DNA of 64,000 nt from NCBI RefSeq assembly GCF_017744695.1, contig NZ_JAGIAS010000012.1:62001-126000 (forward strand). The letters are read 5' to 3'. Positions 8,801 to 17,773 of this stretch are shown here, one piece after another. Within the stretch, counting starts at the first letter, position 1, and each line of letters opens with the position of its first letter. A program made the position numbers and the translations under genes. A model generated the notes under the pieces. It did no database searches. It saw only the letters and a list, made by a program, of their open reading frames with translations, and was not told the DNA's origin. This stretch comes from Dyadobacter sp. Its GTDB lineage: Bacteria > Bacteroidota > Bacteroidia > Cytophagales > Spirosomataceae.

Positions 8801-11154
8801 AGCCCGCTGAGCACATATTTCAAGTCACTGGTAACGGCCACCGACTGCATTTCGTGCCCCTGCAAACGCATGACCTCATAATCGGTGGCGCCGCTAACGG
8901 CCGTCCACTGTACCGCCGCATAGCTTTCGCATTGGTTTGCCGATAAGGTAATCACCGGAATACCCATGATGGTAAATGCAGCGCTCTCCCTGACCGCTCC
9001 GGTACTGTTCTGGGTAATGCGCACCTTCGCTGTGGTCGTAGAAGCATCGGGCACCGTCCAGCTGAGCTGGCTCGTACCGGCCGGAACCGCGTCATTCAGG
9101 TTCGTCCACGATGCGCCGTCATTGAGCGAATAGGCCACCGAAAACGTGCTGCCTGTGTTACCATAGCTATCCCAGTAAATATCGATCACATCGCCTTTGG
9201 AAAAACGCTCCCCTCCGGCAGGGTACGTGAGAACAGCGGAAGTTTCGATGATATCGTAAACGACGAAGTACTCCTGCGGCCCGCTGGGCACCTTTTTACC
9301 GGACACATTCACCACGTAAGTTCCCGCCGCGGGCGCTGCGAGAACGACCTGTTCTACATTATTCACACTATCCACACCCGGCTCGGCCGCACCCGCCGGA
9401 TTGGCAGCCCTCGGAAACGACGGCTGTATTTCAGCTCTACCCGACCGGATCACGGTCAGGTCGAGGTCATTAACCAGCGTTTTCCCGGTGAGCACCGCCG
9501 GCGCGGCGTCGTTCCAGTACAGCATGATCTTAACCAGCGCCGTGTTCGAGGGTACCGATATTTCATAGCCGTTCTTCGCCTGATTGGCCACCGAACCATT
9601 AAAATATTGCCCTTTTTCCAGCATGGAAACCGACCTTAACAGATTCATCATACCGAAACCGTAGGTAAAATCCGGCCCCGCCAGTCCTTTGTCGGTAGCT
9701 CCATTACATAGCAGCGCCTTCATCAACGCATTCCTGGGATTGTTTCCTCCGTTCAGCTGCCTGTACCGCTGATACAACAACGCCAGCCCCCCGGTAACTG
9801 CGGGCGCCGCCATGCTGGTCCCAGAGGCACCCTGATAAGTGTTTCCCGGAAGCGTCGAAACAATGGAAGTCCCAGGCGCGACGATCTCAGGCTTGATGCG
9901 CCCGTCCCGGGTAGGCCCTTTGCTCGAACTGACGCTGATAAGGCCGCCTGCTCCCGTCCGCCCCGTACTAATCACATTTTTAGAAGAAATACTTCCTCCG
10001 ATTACATTGCCGAAACCCGCCACAAAACCTTCGCATGGAGCCTCTAGACCGCTATTCCCGGCAGCAAATACATGTTGTAAATTGGGCAGATCGGCCGCCT
10101 GACGGTCAAGAATGTAAGAGTCGAAAGTGTAGGAACCATAGTCAGGGCAGACACTTCCGCCGTAGGAATTATTGGTAACGACTATGCCAAAATCCCGAAC
10201 AAGATTTGACGCTTGTTTCCAGATTTCCGAGTTGGCACGCTTGACTAGCGACGCCCTCGGCGCATATCCTTTGTATTTTTCATTCACAATCCCCCCGCCG
10301 GCGGCGATTCCTGCCACATGAGTGCCATGCCAGTAGCTAGTCTCGGTATTATAGCTGATCACCTTCGTGCTCAGGTCGATATGATCCTGTAAAATCCCGC
10401 CGTCGCCAATCCCGATGACCACCCCTTCGCCGGTAAGCTGCCTTTGACCGGGCAACAACGATGTGAGTATGTTCGCGCGTGTCGCTGCCTCACTCTTGTC
10501 ATTAAGCGGCTCGTCGGGCGGCGGCACAGCTTCAACATACTGGACCCATGGTTGCTCTGCCAATGCGCGCAGCCCATCGATCGCGATCCTCGCTTCAACG
10601 ATCTGGTAAATGCTCAAAGCGTCGGATAGTAGCTGCCCCCCCTGCTTATCGAGCGCCTGACGCACACGGTCGGGACCCCATCTTCTTACGTAGCTGATCC
10701 GTACATCCGCTTTCCCCGCCTCCCGTACTACGTGCGGTGGCAGGTTACGTCCCAGCAATGCCGGCTGAATCTTCTGTTCAGGCTGCAATTCCAGAATCGC
10801 CCTTACTCCCGTCGCTTGCAATACGTTCGGGTCAGGCTCCCCGTGGACAACGGCAGCGTAAGCATTCTCGGGAATATAGTCGAGCAGGGTGATTCCGGCT
10901 GTCATCAACTGCTGAACCTGCGACGCTTCCGGAATTTTGAAAAATTGGATTATTACAAATTCATCATCATCAACAGTAGCAACACGAAGCCTGTTATCCG
11001 GTCGCTTTCGTACAAGTTCAAGCGTGGGTACAGGCGTGATTGTACCACTTTTGAGGTAAAGGTTGTAAGCCCTATTTTTCTGAGCCGTAACGTTAGTTAG
11101 GTGCTGTACCAGTAGTACTACTACGAGGACGCAGCGATACTTCAACGAACACAT
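5836..11154 (-). CDS. Secreted multidomain S8 (subtilisin) serine protease with T9SS sorting domain
   Basis: 1772 residues from the ATG at 11154; the upstream TTG at 11178 is less likely. A signal peptide ends at VTA|Q. An N-terminal region (~30-220) precedes the S8 catalytic domain. The triad is Asp251 (GIGDGG), His276 (HGTHVAG) and Ser447 (GTSMAAP), with the oxyanion Asn367 in AAGNSG. After it come a jelly-roll/P-domain-like region, a fibronectin type III-like domain (CESYAAVQW to the YYISVRP strand), CARDB-like segments, and two MAM/concanavalin-like domains with the DFENGQGGW signature. The last ~75 residues are a type A T9SS sorting domain (FPNPVTDKLFIR, then a GMHWVTI strand and a basic end). 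It is predicted to be secreted across the outer membrane and possibly surface-anchored. It probably degrades extracellular protein. Confidence 0.93.
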   Translation of the reverse strand: MCSLKYRCVLVVVLLVQHLTNVTAQKNRAYNLYLKSGTITPVPTLELVRKRPDNRLRVATVDDDEFVIIQFFKIPEASQVQQLMTAGITLLDYIPENAYAAVVHGEPDPNVLQATGVRAILELQPEQKIQPALLGRNLPPHVVREAGKADVRISYVRRWGPDRVRQALDKQGGQLLSDALSIYQIVEARIAIDGLRALAEQPWVQYVEAVPPPDEPLNDKSEAATRANILTSLLPGQRQLTGEGVVIGIGDGGILQDHIDLSTKVISYNTETSYWHGTHVAGIAAGGGIVNEKYKGYAPRASLVKRANSEIWKQASNLVRDFGIVVTNNSYGGSVCPDYGSYTFDSYILDRQAADLPNLQHVFAAGNSGLEAPCEGFVAGFGNVIGGSISSKNVISTGRTGAGGLISVSSSKGPTRDGRIKPEIVAPGTSIVSTLPGNTYQGASGTSMAAPAVTGGLALLYQRYRQLNGGNNPRNALMKALLCNGATDKGLAGPDFTYGFGMMNLLRSVSMLEKGQYFNGSVANQAKNGYEISVPSNTALVKIMLYWNDAAPAVLTGKTLVNDLDLTVIRSGRAEIQPSFPRAANPAGAAEPGVDSVNNVEQVVLAAPAAGTYVVNVSGKKVPSGPQEYFVVYDIIETSAVLTYPAGGERFSKGDVIDIYWDSYGNTGSTFSVAYSLNDGASWTNLNDAVPAGTSQLSWTVPDASTTTAKVRITQNSTGAVRESAAFTIMGIPVITLSANQCESYAAVQWTAVSGATDYEVMRLQGHEMQSVAVTSDLKYVLSGLSRDSTYYISVRPRKNGVPGRRALAISRKPDSGTCEGFVSDGDLAVDAIVSPSGSGRLLTSTSLGESQWVKIRLRNFDDRPVVQSFQVGYSVGGGAVHWETVTADVTANGYLDYTFVDAIDMHNAGSYSLTAVVKLDGDQVTTNNQKSVLIRQLANAPVSLPFSDDLESLQNAEVNVNTMGIGGADRYDFSQDRNLGRLRTSVDPGLAYSGTKAFTVDANSSDNSQYPTYLDATYNLAAYHADNDEIRLSFRYRLYAATSPAWPLRVFIRAKDTDPWIQALESTVVPYFTKNNNYWLMSIEVSDLLKRNAKDFSTSFQVRWEQNFRYPAQTDGSTIDDIRLYTASSDMAVSRVNAIAIPSCDSNGYQEYNVLIKNNGAEDCYRVPFEALINDQLAYQGYVPVVRAGADTLFSFNFSSTLFMDSDRNVKIKVKKAFDKNAGNDAAGTTAKAAQVISRFPYLEDFENGQGGWYLTESNPLWVFGTPNTGKVTAAASGNNAWTTNLGGARSGETISYLYSPCFAMSGMAQPALSFSASIDLAACAGGACDIAYVEYNVSGNTWTRLGAINSGTNWYNSRPDGSDVWNVQDYTRWHVATVPIPNNFPGGYVRFRFVIKSKSAGRAGIAIDDIHIYDSPAMVYFSAVQSDPAASADVQGDEWVPFKLNNALVAAINPHGQSMGQVSVKAFQDNGPMRIENKLYYLGRSFTISATQSDFAQPVGVRLYITDEETERLISAPGKEGIVKPASAYELAVTKYSGSNEDGDLTNDGSTAWTFYPKNAVRKVPYAQGYYLEFSVKSFSEFWFAKDFIGFGTPLPVRLASFSATPIENNTHLEWRTAEEEHVSHFEIQRSPDARTWTALPGNIPAMSEGAHRYEAVDAAPLAGVAYYRLKMVDFDQTFAYSQIVSVDFAGTGNVPVVLFPNPVTDKLFIRTGNRRFSKVQLHSLSGVHLYTSAENQSVLDVGRLASGMHWVTIHYSDGSQSSHKIVIVH

Positions 11155-11570
11155 ATAGAGGAGTATTGAAAGGGTCAATTTTTACTTCTGAACATCGAAT
11201 GTAACCCTTTTTTCAACATTTCATACAATATGTAACTATTTGTTTTTCAATAGAAAAACCTCAAAAATTCGGTTACTAACGCGAAGTATTTATTGTTCCC
11301 ATCAAATCAGCGGCATGGCTATTCCGCAAATGCGGACCGGTTCGTCGACCGCATATCGCGAAGGCAAATTGATACCCGACCGGCCCGTTCCCGCAAGCCC
11401 GTTCCGGTCGATGTCCTAACCTGTTTTCAAGAACCTTTTTCTGTCAAAACCAAAGGTGAAGTCTTGGCCCGCGCGAGGAGCAGCACACGAAGCATTTCAT
11501 TAATTCACAAATCAGACACCACCAGATAAGCGGTTCTAAATATTATTTTAATCCAATTTTTAAACAAAAA
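11155..11570. other. Intergenic region between S8 protease and erythromycin-esterase-like gene
   Basis: About 415 bases without a convincing gene. The part next to the protease start (11160-11285) is AT-rich and would carry the protease promoter, but I found no clean TAnnTTTG box. The rest is GC-richer. A 78-codon plus-strand reading frame at 11293-11529 is basic and matches no family I know, so I do not call it a gene. Confidence 0.5.
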
Positions 11571-12839
11571 CTATTTAAGGTAAAAGCTATGGTTACCAGT
11601 TGTTTGCCTGATGTGAAGAATATAATCGAAATCATCGGGAAGGGAGCCGTCGAAAAACTGTTTCTCGGCCAGACCATAAACCAGCAACCTGTACCGGCCC
11701 GGCAAACGCTCACCTTTCGGCTGCTTCTTCAAAAGAGCCGTGTTGAAAAAGAACACCGGTTGATCGAGTTTCGAGAAATGGTATTCCCAGGTAGTGCTGT
11801 CGCCAGGGAAGACTTTATTTTTATCCGTAATATGGCCGGCTTTCGGATCAAATGTGGTATAAAAACCGTAGGAGGTTGTCAGCCCAATGCATTGATAGGC
11901 ACCGGCTAGTTGCTTCGCCAGAAACGAGCCGACACTTTTTGAAAAGATGTTCGGCGTCCGCTGTAAATGCGCGTTGTGTGCCAGTAGCACCATTTTTTGG
12001 CCGGGCTCCATCTCCGCCAGTACGTTTTCGGCCATCAGCGAGTCCCTGATTTCCGATTGTGCGTCGATCGCACCGGCATACGCAGGATCGTTGAGCAACA
12101 GAAATTGCCGGTAGTTGCGTATGTTTTTTCTAACCACCGCATCGCGCTGCGCCCGGACAGCCAGTTTATCCAGCACCTGGTCGCTTAATGCTTTCAACTC
12201 TGCAAAATCCGTCTTACCAAAAGAATGGTTATAAATCTCATTACTAAGTAATTCATAGGAGTGCAAAAGGCTTTTCAGCGAATCTGCGATGTCGCTCGTC
12301 ACGCCGGAGTCCCGCAGGTTTTGCAACGATTGAAATGGGCTTTGTATATCAAAACCAAAGAAACGAATGGCCTTGCCGCGCGCTTTACCTATCCGGCCCA
12401 CGCTCTCTACCAAATCCACCAACTCCGGGCATTCGTACCCGTACAACCGGAAAGAGCGCAAAATCGATCTTAAATCACCACGGCCTTCCAGCAGGTAATC
12501 ATTCAGTTTTTCGACTTCGGCCATGGGTGCTTCAAGCCCGATTTTTGCGAACGCAGGATCCGCAGCCAGCGCCTTGATCAGCAGCAGGCGGGCAGTGAAA
12601 AACTCCGAAGTACCATGCGACTGCTCCCCTATTCCCAAAACCTGAAACTCCCTCGGCAGTGCCCCGCTCAGCGCACGAACATTACCTTCTCCCGCAAGAT
12701 CGGCCGAATCGAGTCCCACAACATAGCCCTTTAATTGATCGACCAGACGGTCGCCCTGGCCATTCACAGGCACCGGGGAGCTACAAAGGCACAACAACAA
12801 ATAAATCAGCGTAAAGGGGAAGCGGGATAGTCTCATCAT
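11571..12839 (-). CDS. Erythromycin esterase family protein, exported
   Basis: 422 residues with an N-terminal signal sequence (residues 1-27, ending VNG|Q). The family motif GEQSHG (71-76) contains the key Glu and His, with a further conserved stretch GLEAPMAEV and the histidine-bearing VLLAHNAHLQR. EreA/EreB enzymes open the macrolactone of erythromycin. Many environmental homologues are uncharacterised esterases, and the signal peptide here points to an extracytoplasmic role rather than classic resistance. It is single in its context, upstream of the S8 gene on the same strand but separated by ~415 bases. Two adjacent ATGs (12839 and 12836) are equally possible starts. Confidence 0.88.
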   Translation of the reverse strand: MMRLSRFPFTLIYLLLCLCSSPVPVNGQGDRLVDQLKGYVVGLDSADLAGEGNVRALSGALPREFQVLGIGEQSHGTSEFFTARLLLIKALAADPAFAKIGLEAPMAEVEKLNDYLLEGRGDLRSILRSFRLYGYECPELVDLVESVGRIGKARGKAIRFFGFDIQSPFQSLQNLRDSGVTSDIADSLKSLLHSYELLSNEIYNHSFGKTDFAELKALSDQVLDKLAVRAQRDAVVRKNIRNYRQFLLLNDPAYAGAIDAQSEIRDSLMAENVLAEMEPGQKMVLLAHNAHLQRTPNIFSKSVGSFLAKQLAGAYQCIGLTTSYGFYTTFDPKAGHITDKNKVFPGDSTTWEYHFSKLDQPVFFFNTALLKKQPKGERLPGRYRLLVYGLAEKQFFDGSLPDDFDYILHIRQTTGNHSFYLK

Positions 12840-12920
12840 GAACAGGTTTAAATCAATTATATAATTAAATTTTATATAAAAGATTTATAACCCATAGTTT
12901 ACTTCCCTTTTCTTGGGAAA

Positions 12921-13817
12921 TTATAGCTGCCTGGCAACCCTGTAAGTGTTCGCGTGGGCCTCGATGATCGTTTTGATAAGCGGCGAGTAACCTCCACCCA
13001 TGCTGCATTGGACCGGTATACCAAGCCGGTGAGCGGTTTGGAGGACAATTTCATCGCGCCGGCGACAACCATCGATGGTACACGAGAGCCTTCCCAGCTT
13101 GTCGGTTGCCAGGATATCGACGCCGGCCTGGTAGAAGATAAAATCAGGTTTGACGCGTTCTACAAGATTGGCGAATGTTCCGCGGAGCAGCGTAAGGTAC
13201 GCATTGTCCTCCATGCGGTCGGGCAGGTCTACGTCGAGGTCGCTTTTCTTTTTACGAAAAGGATAGTTGTTCCCGGCGTGCATAGAGAAGGTAAAAACAC
13301 GCGGCTCGTTGGCGAAAATGTCAGCCGTGCCGTTGCCCTGATGCACATCCAGGTCCGCGATCAGCACCTTTCCGACCATTTTGTGATCCACCAGGTATTG
13401 AGCCGCCACAGCCTGGTCGTTGATCATGCAAAAGCCTTCTCCCGCATCGCGTGAAGCGTGGTGGGTACCGCCCGCAATATTAAATGCAATGCCAGTTTCG
13501 AGCGCTTTGAGTGCACCGGCCACGGTTCCACGGGCAATGCGCAACTCCCGGTCCACGAGCATAGGCGTTTGCTCGAACCCAATCCGGCGCGCCTCCTGCC
13601 GAGTGAGCGTACCCGCTACGAAGCGATCGACATACGTCCTGTCGTGTACGGCATACACGGCAGGCATATCAATCGGTTCGGGACTGAAAAAGTCCGATTC
13701 TTCCGCGATACCTTCCCGCAGGAGCTGCAAAGGCAGTAATTCATATTTATCCATTGGAAAGCGATGACCTTCCGGAACAGGATACTTGAAGACGGGATGA
13801 AATGCAATCGGAAACAT
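12921..13817 (-). CDS. Histone deacetylase / acetoin-utilisation (AcuC-like) family hydrolase
   Basis: 298 residues from the ATG at 13817; a further in-frame ATG at 13886 would run through a terminator hairpin and is rejected. HDAC-family zinc-site residues are visible: the His pair in GGTHHAS (119-120), DLDVHQGNGT (Asp157 and His159 as zinc ligands), and the distal aspartate in AGVDILATD. The GGGYSP loop near the end completes the fold. Bacterial members hydrolyse acetyl-lysine, acetylpolyamines or related amides in the cytoplasm. There is no signal peptide. A strong intrinsic terminator sits just upstream, insulating this gene from any transcript further right. The substrate cannot be told from sequence. 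Confidence 0.92.
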   Translation of the reverse strand: MFPIAFHPVFKYPVPEGHRFPMDKYELLPLQLLREGIAEESDFFSPEPIDMPAVYAVHDRTYVDRFVAGTLTRQEARRIGFEQTPMLVDRELRIARGTVAGALKALETGIAFNIAGGTHHASRDAGEGFCMINDQAVAAQYLVDHKMVGKVLIADLDVHQGNGTADIFANEPRVFTFSMHAGNNYPFRKKKSDLDVDLPDRMEDNAYLTLLRGTFANLVERVKPDFIFYQAGVDILATDKLGRLSCTIDGCRRRDEIVLQTAHRLGIPVQCSMGGGYSPLIKTIIEAHANTYRVARQL

Positions 13818-13848
13818 GTAAATGGACAGTACTGGGGCACAAATTTGC

Positions 13849-13884
13849 AAAAAAGAAAGCGACCCTCCGAAAAGGGCCGCTTTC
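13849..13884 (-). terminator. Strong intrinsic terminator (minus strand)
   Basis: The arms at 13855-13866 and 13873-13884 pair over 12 positions with one mismatch (GAAAGCG/CGCTTTC and CCCT/AGGG). Read on the minus strand, the hairpin is followed directly by six T (13854-13849). The other strand has no T tract. It therefore ends a minus-strand transcript entering from beyond 13885, just before the HDAC-family gene starts. The only candidate gene there is the 31-codon frame at 13901-13996. Confidence 0.8.
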
Positions 13885-13900
13885 AAAAACGGGTGCTGGA

Positions 13901-13996
13901 TTATTCATTGTCACCGGCAATTACGCCAAACTCCGCGAATTCAGCATAATTAATTCGATAGTATGGGGCAAATAACCCTGGCCTTGGGGCGAACAT
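13901..13996 (-). CDS. Possible small peptide (31 residues), function unknown
   Basis: ATG at 13996 and TAA at 13901-13903, 17 bases before a strong minus-strand terminator. The peptide begins MFAPRPGLFAPYYR and ends in the acidic EFGVIAGDNE, rich in aromatic residues and Ala/Gly. A GTG nine codons upstream (giving a VKHFIPRFP extension) is an alternative start, and an in-frame stop lies just above that. I know no family. Support is positional: a terminator needs a transcript, and no larger gene fits. No clear ribosome site or promoter box was found, so it may equally be part of an untranslated RNA. Confidence 0.35.
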   Translation of the reverse strand: MFAPRPGLFAPYYRINYAEFAEFGVIAGDNE

Positions 13997-14574
13997 CGGG
14001 AAACGTGGGATGAAATGTTTCACCTCACGGCCGGAAATTCATTCTACCATGGTTTGCCGTTCCCTGCCGGCCGAAGCTCCCGGGATACATAGCTTAATCA
14101 GCATTATCTGATGCCTGCACCGCCCGGCCGCTCATGGCAATTACCACCCTTATCATCCCAAACGCCCGGGATGAATGCACCGTCGCCGGGAATCGTTTGT
14201 AAGAAAGGTTGACTAACCGCCCACCCTAAAATCGGGGTTATTTTTGTTAAACCGCCGCAAGTAGTCTCCGTACCCGGATCCCCTCTAAGCCACCACGGCT
14301 CAGCATGAAGCCTAAAACTCAAAACAATCCAATTTCCACCTTTCTAATATTTTAATCTATTATTCCGATAGATATTAAGCGTTTTAATTCATTTTTAATA
14401 CATTTACAAAATATTTAATAATACAAACTTTACAATAACTTCAAATTGCCGGATTTAACGGAATTTAATTTTTCAAAACCCGGTTTACAGGAAATCAATT
14501 TTAATGTTATTTAGCCAAAAACAGGAGAAAATTTCAAAACAACAAACCAACAAATCCTCACCAAAATACAATTC
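13997..14574. other. Intergenic region upstream of SusC gene
   Basis: Two parts. 13997-14335 is GC-rich and has no recognised gene; a 72-codon minus-strand frame (14104-14322) looks unlike a real protein. 14336-14574 is very AT-rich and should carry the promoter and leader of the SusC/SusD operon, though no exact TAnnTTTG box was found. A minus-strand transcript through the GC-rich part would end at the terminator at 13849-13884. Confidence 0.5.
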
Positions 14575-17500
14575 ATGAAAACGAGATTTATCTACTTCAT
14601 TCTGGTGACTTTACTTGCGACCGGGCTCGCGCATGCGCAGCAACGGACCATTACCGGTACTGTCACCGACGCCAACGACGCCAGCGGGCTTCCCGGGGCG
14701 TCCGTCACGATAAAAGGATCATCGACAGGCACATTGACCGACGCTAACGGCGGTTTCAGCCTGGACGTTAGCACCGGGTCGCCCGTGCTGGTCATTTCGT
14801 TTATCGGCTACGTTACCCAGGAAGTGACCGTGGGCAACAGCGACAAAATCGCCATTGCCCTGAAACAGGACGCGAAAATCCTGAACGAAGTGGTGGTAAC
14901 CGCATTGGGCATCTCGCGTGAGAAGCGTGCGCTCGGGTATGCGGTGCAGGAAGTGAAGGGCGAAGCATTGCAAACGCGCCCAACCAACGCCCTGAGCGCG
15001 TTGTCGGGAAAGGTGGCAGGCTTGCAGGTGGTTACCTCAGGGGGGAATATGGGCGGTTCGTCGCGCGTGTTGCTGCGCGGGATCAACTCCATTTCGGGTA
15101 ACAACCAACCTTTATACGTGATCGACGGTACGCCGATCGACAATGCGGACCTGAACAGCGCGGCTACCAGCGCGGGAAGCGGCGGGAAGGACGTAGGTAA
15201 TATGATCCAGGACCTGAACCCCGACGATATCGAGAATATCTCGGTACTGAAAGGGCCGTCCGCAGCGGCACTTTACGGTACCCGTGCCGCGAACGGCGTG
15301 ATTTTGATCACCACCAAAAAAGGCAAGGAAAACAGCAAGGTGAATATCACGCTCAACACGGGTGTGGAGTTCGAAAACATCGTGCGCCTGCCGAAACGCC
15401 AGCAACTGTACGGCGGCGGGTTTTCAAGTACATTCCAGAAAGCAACCATCAATGGCACAGAGTACAACATCGCCGAATATGCCGTGGATGAAAGCTGGGG
15501 CCCGAAGCTGGACGGCACGCCTGTTTTGCATTGGTACAACCTTGATCCCGAGAATGCTTCCGAATACCTGAAACCGCAGCCATGGGCTTATCCCAAAAAC
15601 GACGTGCATACCTTTTTCGAAACCGGCGTTTCAAACACCAACAGCCTGGCGGTGAGCGGTGGTAATGCGAATTCGACCTACCGCATTTCATTTACCAATA
15701 AAAACGTAAAAGGTACCGTTCCGAACTCGTCATTGAAACGGAATTCGATCAACTTCTCCGGTTCGACGACAGCGGGCAAGTTCAAGTTTTATAATAATTT
15801 CAACTATATCAAAAACCAGTCGACCGGCCGGCCCTGGACAGGTGCTACCAACCGGAACATTATCCTGGAAGCCTTCCAATGGGGACAGGTGCAGGTGGAT
15901 TATGAGAAGCTGAAAAACTACAAGCGTACGGACGGCAGCCAGATCCTCTGGAACCGGAGCGGCTACCAGGATACCCCCGCCGGCGAAGCGGCCAAGTTCA
16001 TCGACAACCCGTACTGGTCGGCGTACCAGAGCTACCTCGAAGAAAACCGTGACCGTTTCTATGGCAACGTGGGCGTCGTTTACGACGTGAACAGCTGGCT
16101 CAAACTGAGCGGAAAAGTGAATGCGGACGTGTACCAGTACCAATACCAGGACCGCATTGCCGTATACTCGCGGACGCAATCGCAATACCAGGAATACAAC
16201 AACAATTTCAGCGAGTTCAACTACGAATTGCTGGCATCGGCGACCAAGAGCTGGGGCGATATCTCATTGAATGTAAATGCAGGCGGTAACATCATGAGCC
16301 AGCGCCGCCGTATCAGCGACGCCGTTACGCAGGGCGGGTTGATCATCCCGGAATACTATAACCTGAAAAATGCGAGCTCGGTACTCGTGAATTCGAATGC
16401 TTACCGCAAGCAGATCAGCTCGATTTTCGGCAGCTTCTCGCTCGGCTGGAAGAGCCTGCTGTTCCTGGACGGAACGCTGCGTAACGACTGGTCGTCTACC
16501 CTGCCATTGAACCGCAACTCATTCGCATACCCGTCGCTTACTACCAGTTTGATACTGACTGAACTGAATGGCGTGAAGGACATCAACTGGCTGGATTTTG
16601 CCAAAGTGCGCCTGGGCTGGGCACAGGTGGGTAACGACACCGACCCTTACCAGCTGCAACGTGCCTACGAGGCGAGCCAATCTTTCGATGGTTTGCCATC
16701 GTACAAACTGCCGGCGCAGCTGAACAACCAGTCGCTGAAACCCGAGATTACCAGTTCATGGGAGGCCGGTTTGAATATCCAGGCGTTGAAAAACCGCGTC
16801 GGCCTCGACATTACTTATTATGACAATGTGAGCCGCAACCAGATCATCAATATTCCGGTGTCGTCGGCATTCGGGTATGATTCGAAGGTGATCAATGCGG
16901 GTAAGATCAATAACAAGGGTATAGAAGTAACGCTCACCGGCACGCCGGTACGCTCGAATGGTTTCGAGTGGAATTCAAGCCTCAACTGGTCGAGAAACCG
17001 TAACAAGGTGATTGCACTCGCGCCGGGCATCAACACTTTCCAGCTGGCCAACAGCCTGGTGACGCTCGTGGCGCGCGAAGGCCAGCCCTATGGCCAGATC
17101 CTCGGCAACGACTTCGTGTATGCGCCCGACGGTCAGAAGGTGATCAAGGCGGACGGTACCTACGAACGCGCTCAGCAGCTTACCCCGCTGGGCAGCGTGT
17201 TGCCGAAATATCTCTTCGGCTTCCAGAACAACTTTACTTACAAGCATTTCAACCTGGGCTTCCTCGTCGATGGACGTGTGGGCGGCAAGTTCTTCTCGCA
17301 GACCTACAAAGTGGCGATGTATGCCGGTGTTTTGGATAAAACCGCCGCCAACAACGTCCGCGAAACCGGCGTGGTGCTCGACGGCGTGAAAGGGACCGTT
17401 ACCTACAATGCCGACGGTACTTACCAGGTGACCAACACCACTCAGAACGATACCCGTATTACCGCACAAGCATGGTCACGCGGAGAATACAGCGGTCCTA

Positions 17501-17754
17501 CCCCGCAAACGATTTTCGACGCGACATTTGTGAAGCTCCGCGAGATCACATTCGGGTACAACCTGGCGCTGAACAGCAAAGCGGTGAAGCAAGTCTATTT
17601 CGGCGTGTATGGTCGTAACCTGGCCAACATTTACACCGCCAGCAAGTATATCGACCCCGAGTTCACCAATGGCGGCGGCAACATCCAGGGCCTCGAAGGC
17701 GGTAACATTCCGGTACCTGCTACATATGGCCTGAACGTAAATGTGAAGTTCTAA
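14575..17754 (+). CDS. SusC/RagA-family TonB-linked outer membrane protein
   Basis: 1059 residues. A signal peptide (MKTRFIYFILVTLLATGLAHA|Q) is followed by a carboxypeptidase-regulatory-like domain (~22-105, starting TITGTVTDA), the link LNEVVVTALG, a TonB plug (~115-235, with LRGINSISGNNQPLYVIDG and ALYGTRAANGVILI), and a long beta-barrel ending in an aromatic-type C-terminus (NVNVKF). It has no STN signalling domain, so unlike the other two SusC proteins in this window it is not expected to signal to an anti-sigma factor. It forms the outer-membrane channel of a nutrient importer with the SusD lipoprotein 19 bases downstream. The ligand is unknown; no glycoside hydrolase gene is adjacent. 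Confidence 0.95.
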   Translation: MKTRFIYFILVTLLATGLAHAQQRTITGTVTDANDASGLPGASVTIKGSSTGTLTDANGGFSLDVSTGSPVLVISFIGYVTQEVTVGNSDKIAIALKQDAKILNEVVVTALGISREKRALGYAVQEVKGEALQTRPTNALSALSGKVAGLQVVTSGGNMGGSSRVLLRGINSISGNNQPLYVIDGTPIDNADLNSAATSAGSGGKDVGNMIQDLNPDDIENISVLKGPSAAALYGTRAANGVILITTKKGKENSKVNITLNTGVEFENIVRLPKRQQLYGGGFSSTFQKATINGTEYNIAEYAVDESWGPKLDGTPVLHWYNLDPENASEYLKPQPWAYPKNDVHTFFETGVSNTNSLAVSGGNANSTYRISFTNKNVKGTVPNSSLKRNSINFSGSTTAGKFKFYNNFNYIKNQSTGRPWTGATNRNIILEAFQWGQVQVDYEKLKNYKRTDGSQILWNRSGYQDTPAGEAAKFIDNPYWSAYQSYLEENRDRFYGNVGVVYDVNSWLKLSGKVNADVYQYQYQDRIAVYSRTQSQYQEYNNNFSEFNYELLASATKSWGDISLNVNAGGNIMSQRRRISDAVTQGGLIIPEYYNLKNASSVLVNSNAYRKQISSIFGSFSLGWKSLLFLDGTLRNDWSSTLPLNRNSFAYPSLTTSLILTELNGVKDINWLDFAKVRLGWAQVGNDTDPYQLQRAYEASQSFDGLPSYKLPAQLNNQSLKPEITSSWEAGLNIQALKNRVGLDITYYDNVSRNQIINIPVSSAFGYDSKVINAGKINNKGIEVTLTGTPVRSNGFEWNSSLNWSRNRNKVIALAPGINTFQLANSLVTLVAREGQPYGQILGNDFVYAPDGQKVIKADGTYERAQQLTPLGSVLPKYLFGFQNNFTYKHFNLGFLVDGRVGGKFFSQTYKVAMYAGVLDKTAANNVRETGVVLDGVKGTVTYNADGTYQVTNTTQNDTRITAQAWSRGEYSGPTPQTIFDATFVKLREITFGYNLALNSKAVKQVYFGVYGRNLANIYTASKYIDPEFTNGGGNIQGLEGGNIPVPATYGLNVNVKF

Positions 17755-17773
17755 CCACCTCAAACAGAAAATC

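Noticed and set aside
7268..8946. Long plus-strand frames inside the S8 protease gene
   Set aside because: They are shadows of a GC-rich gene; the minus-strand protein has catalytic motifs and a T9SS domain.
14104..14322. A 72-codon minus-strand frame upstream of SusC
   Set aside because: Composition (many Trp, Cys, Pro, Gly) is unlike a real protein, and no start context or neighbour supports it.
14000..14330. Possible riboswitch ahead of SusC
   Set aside because: I looked for TPP and cobalamin box motifs and found no convincing match.
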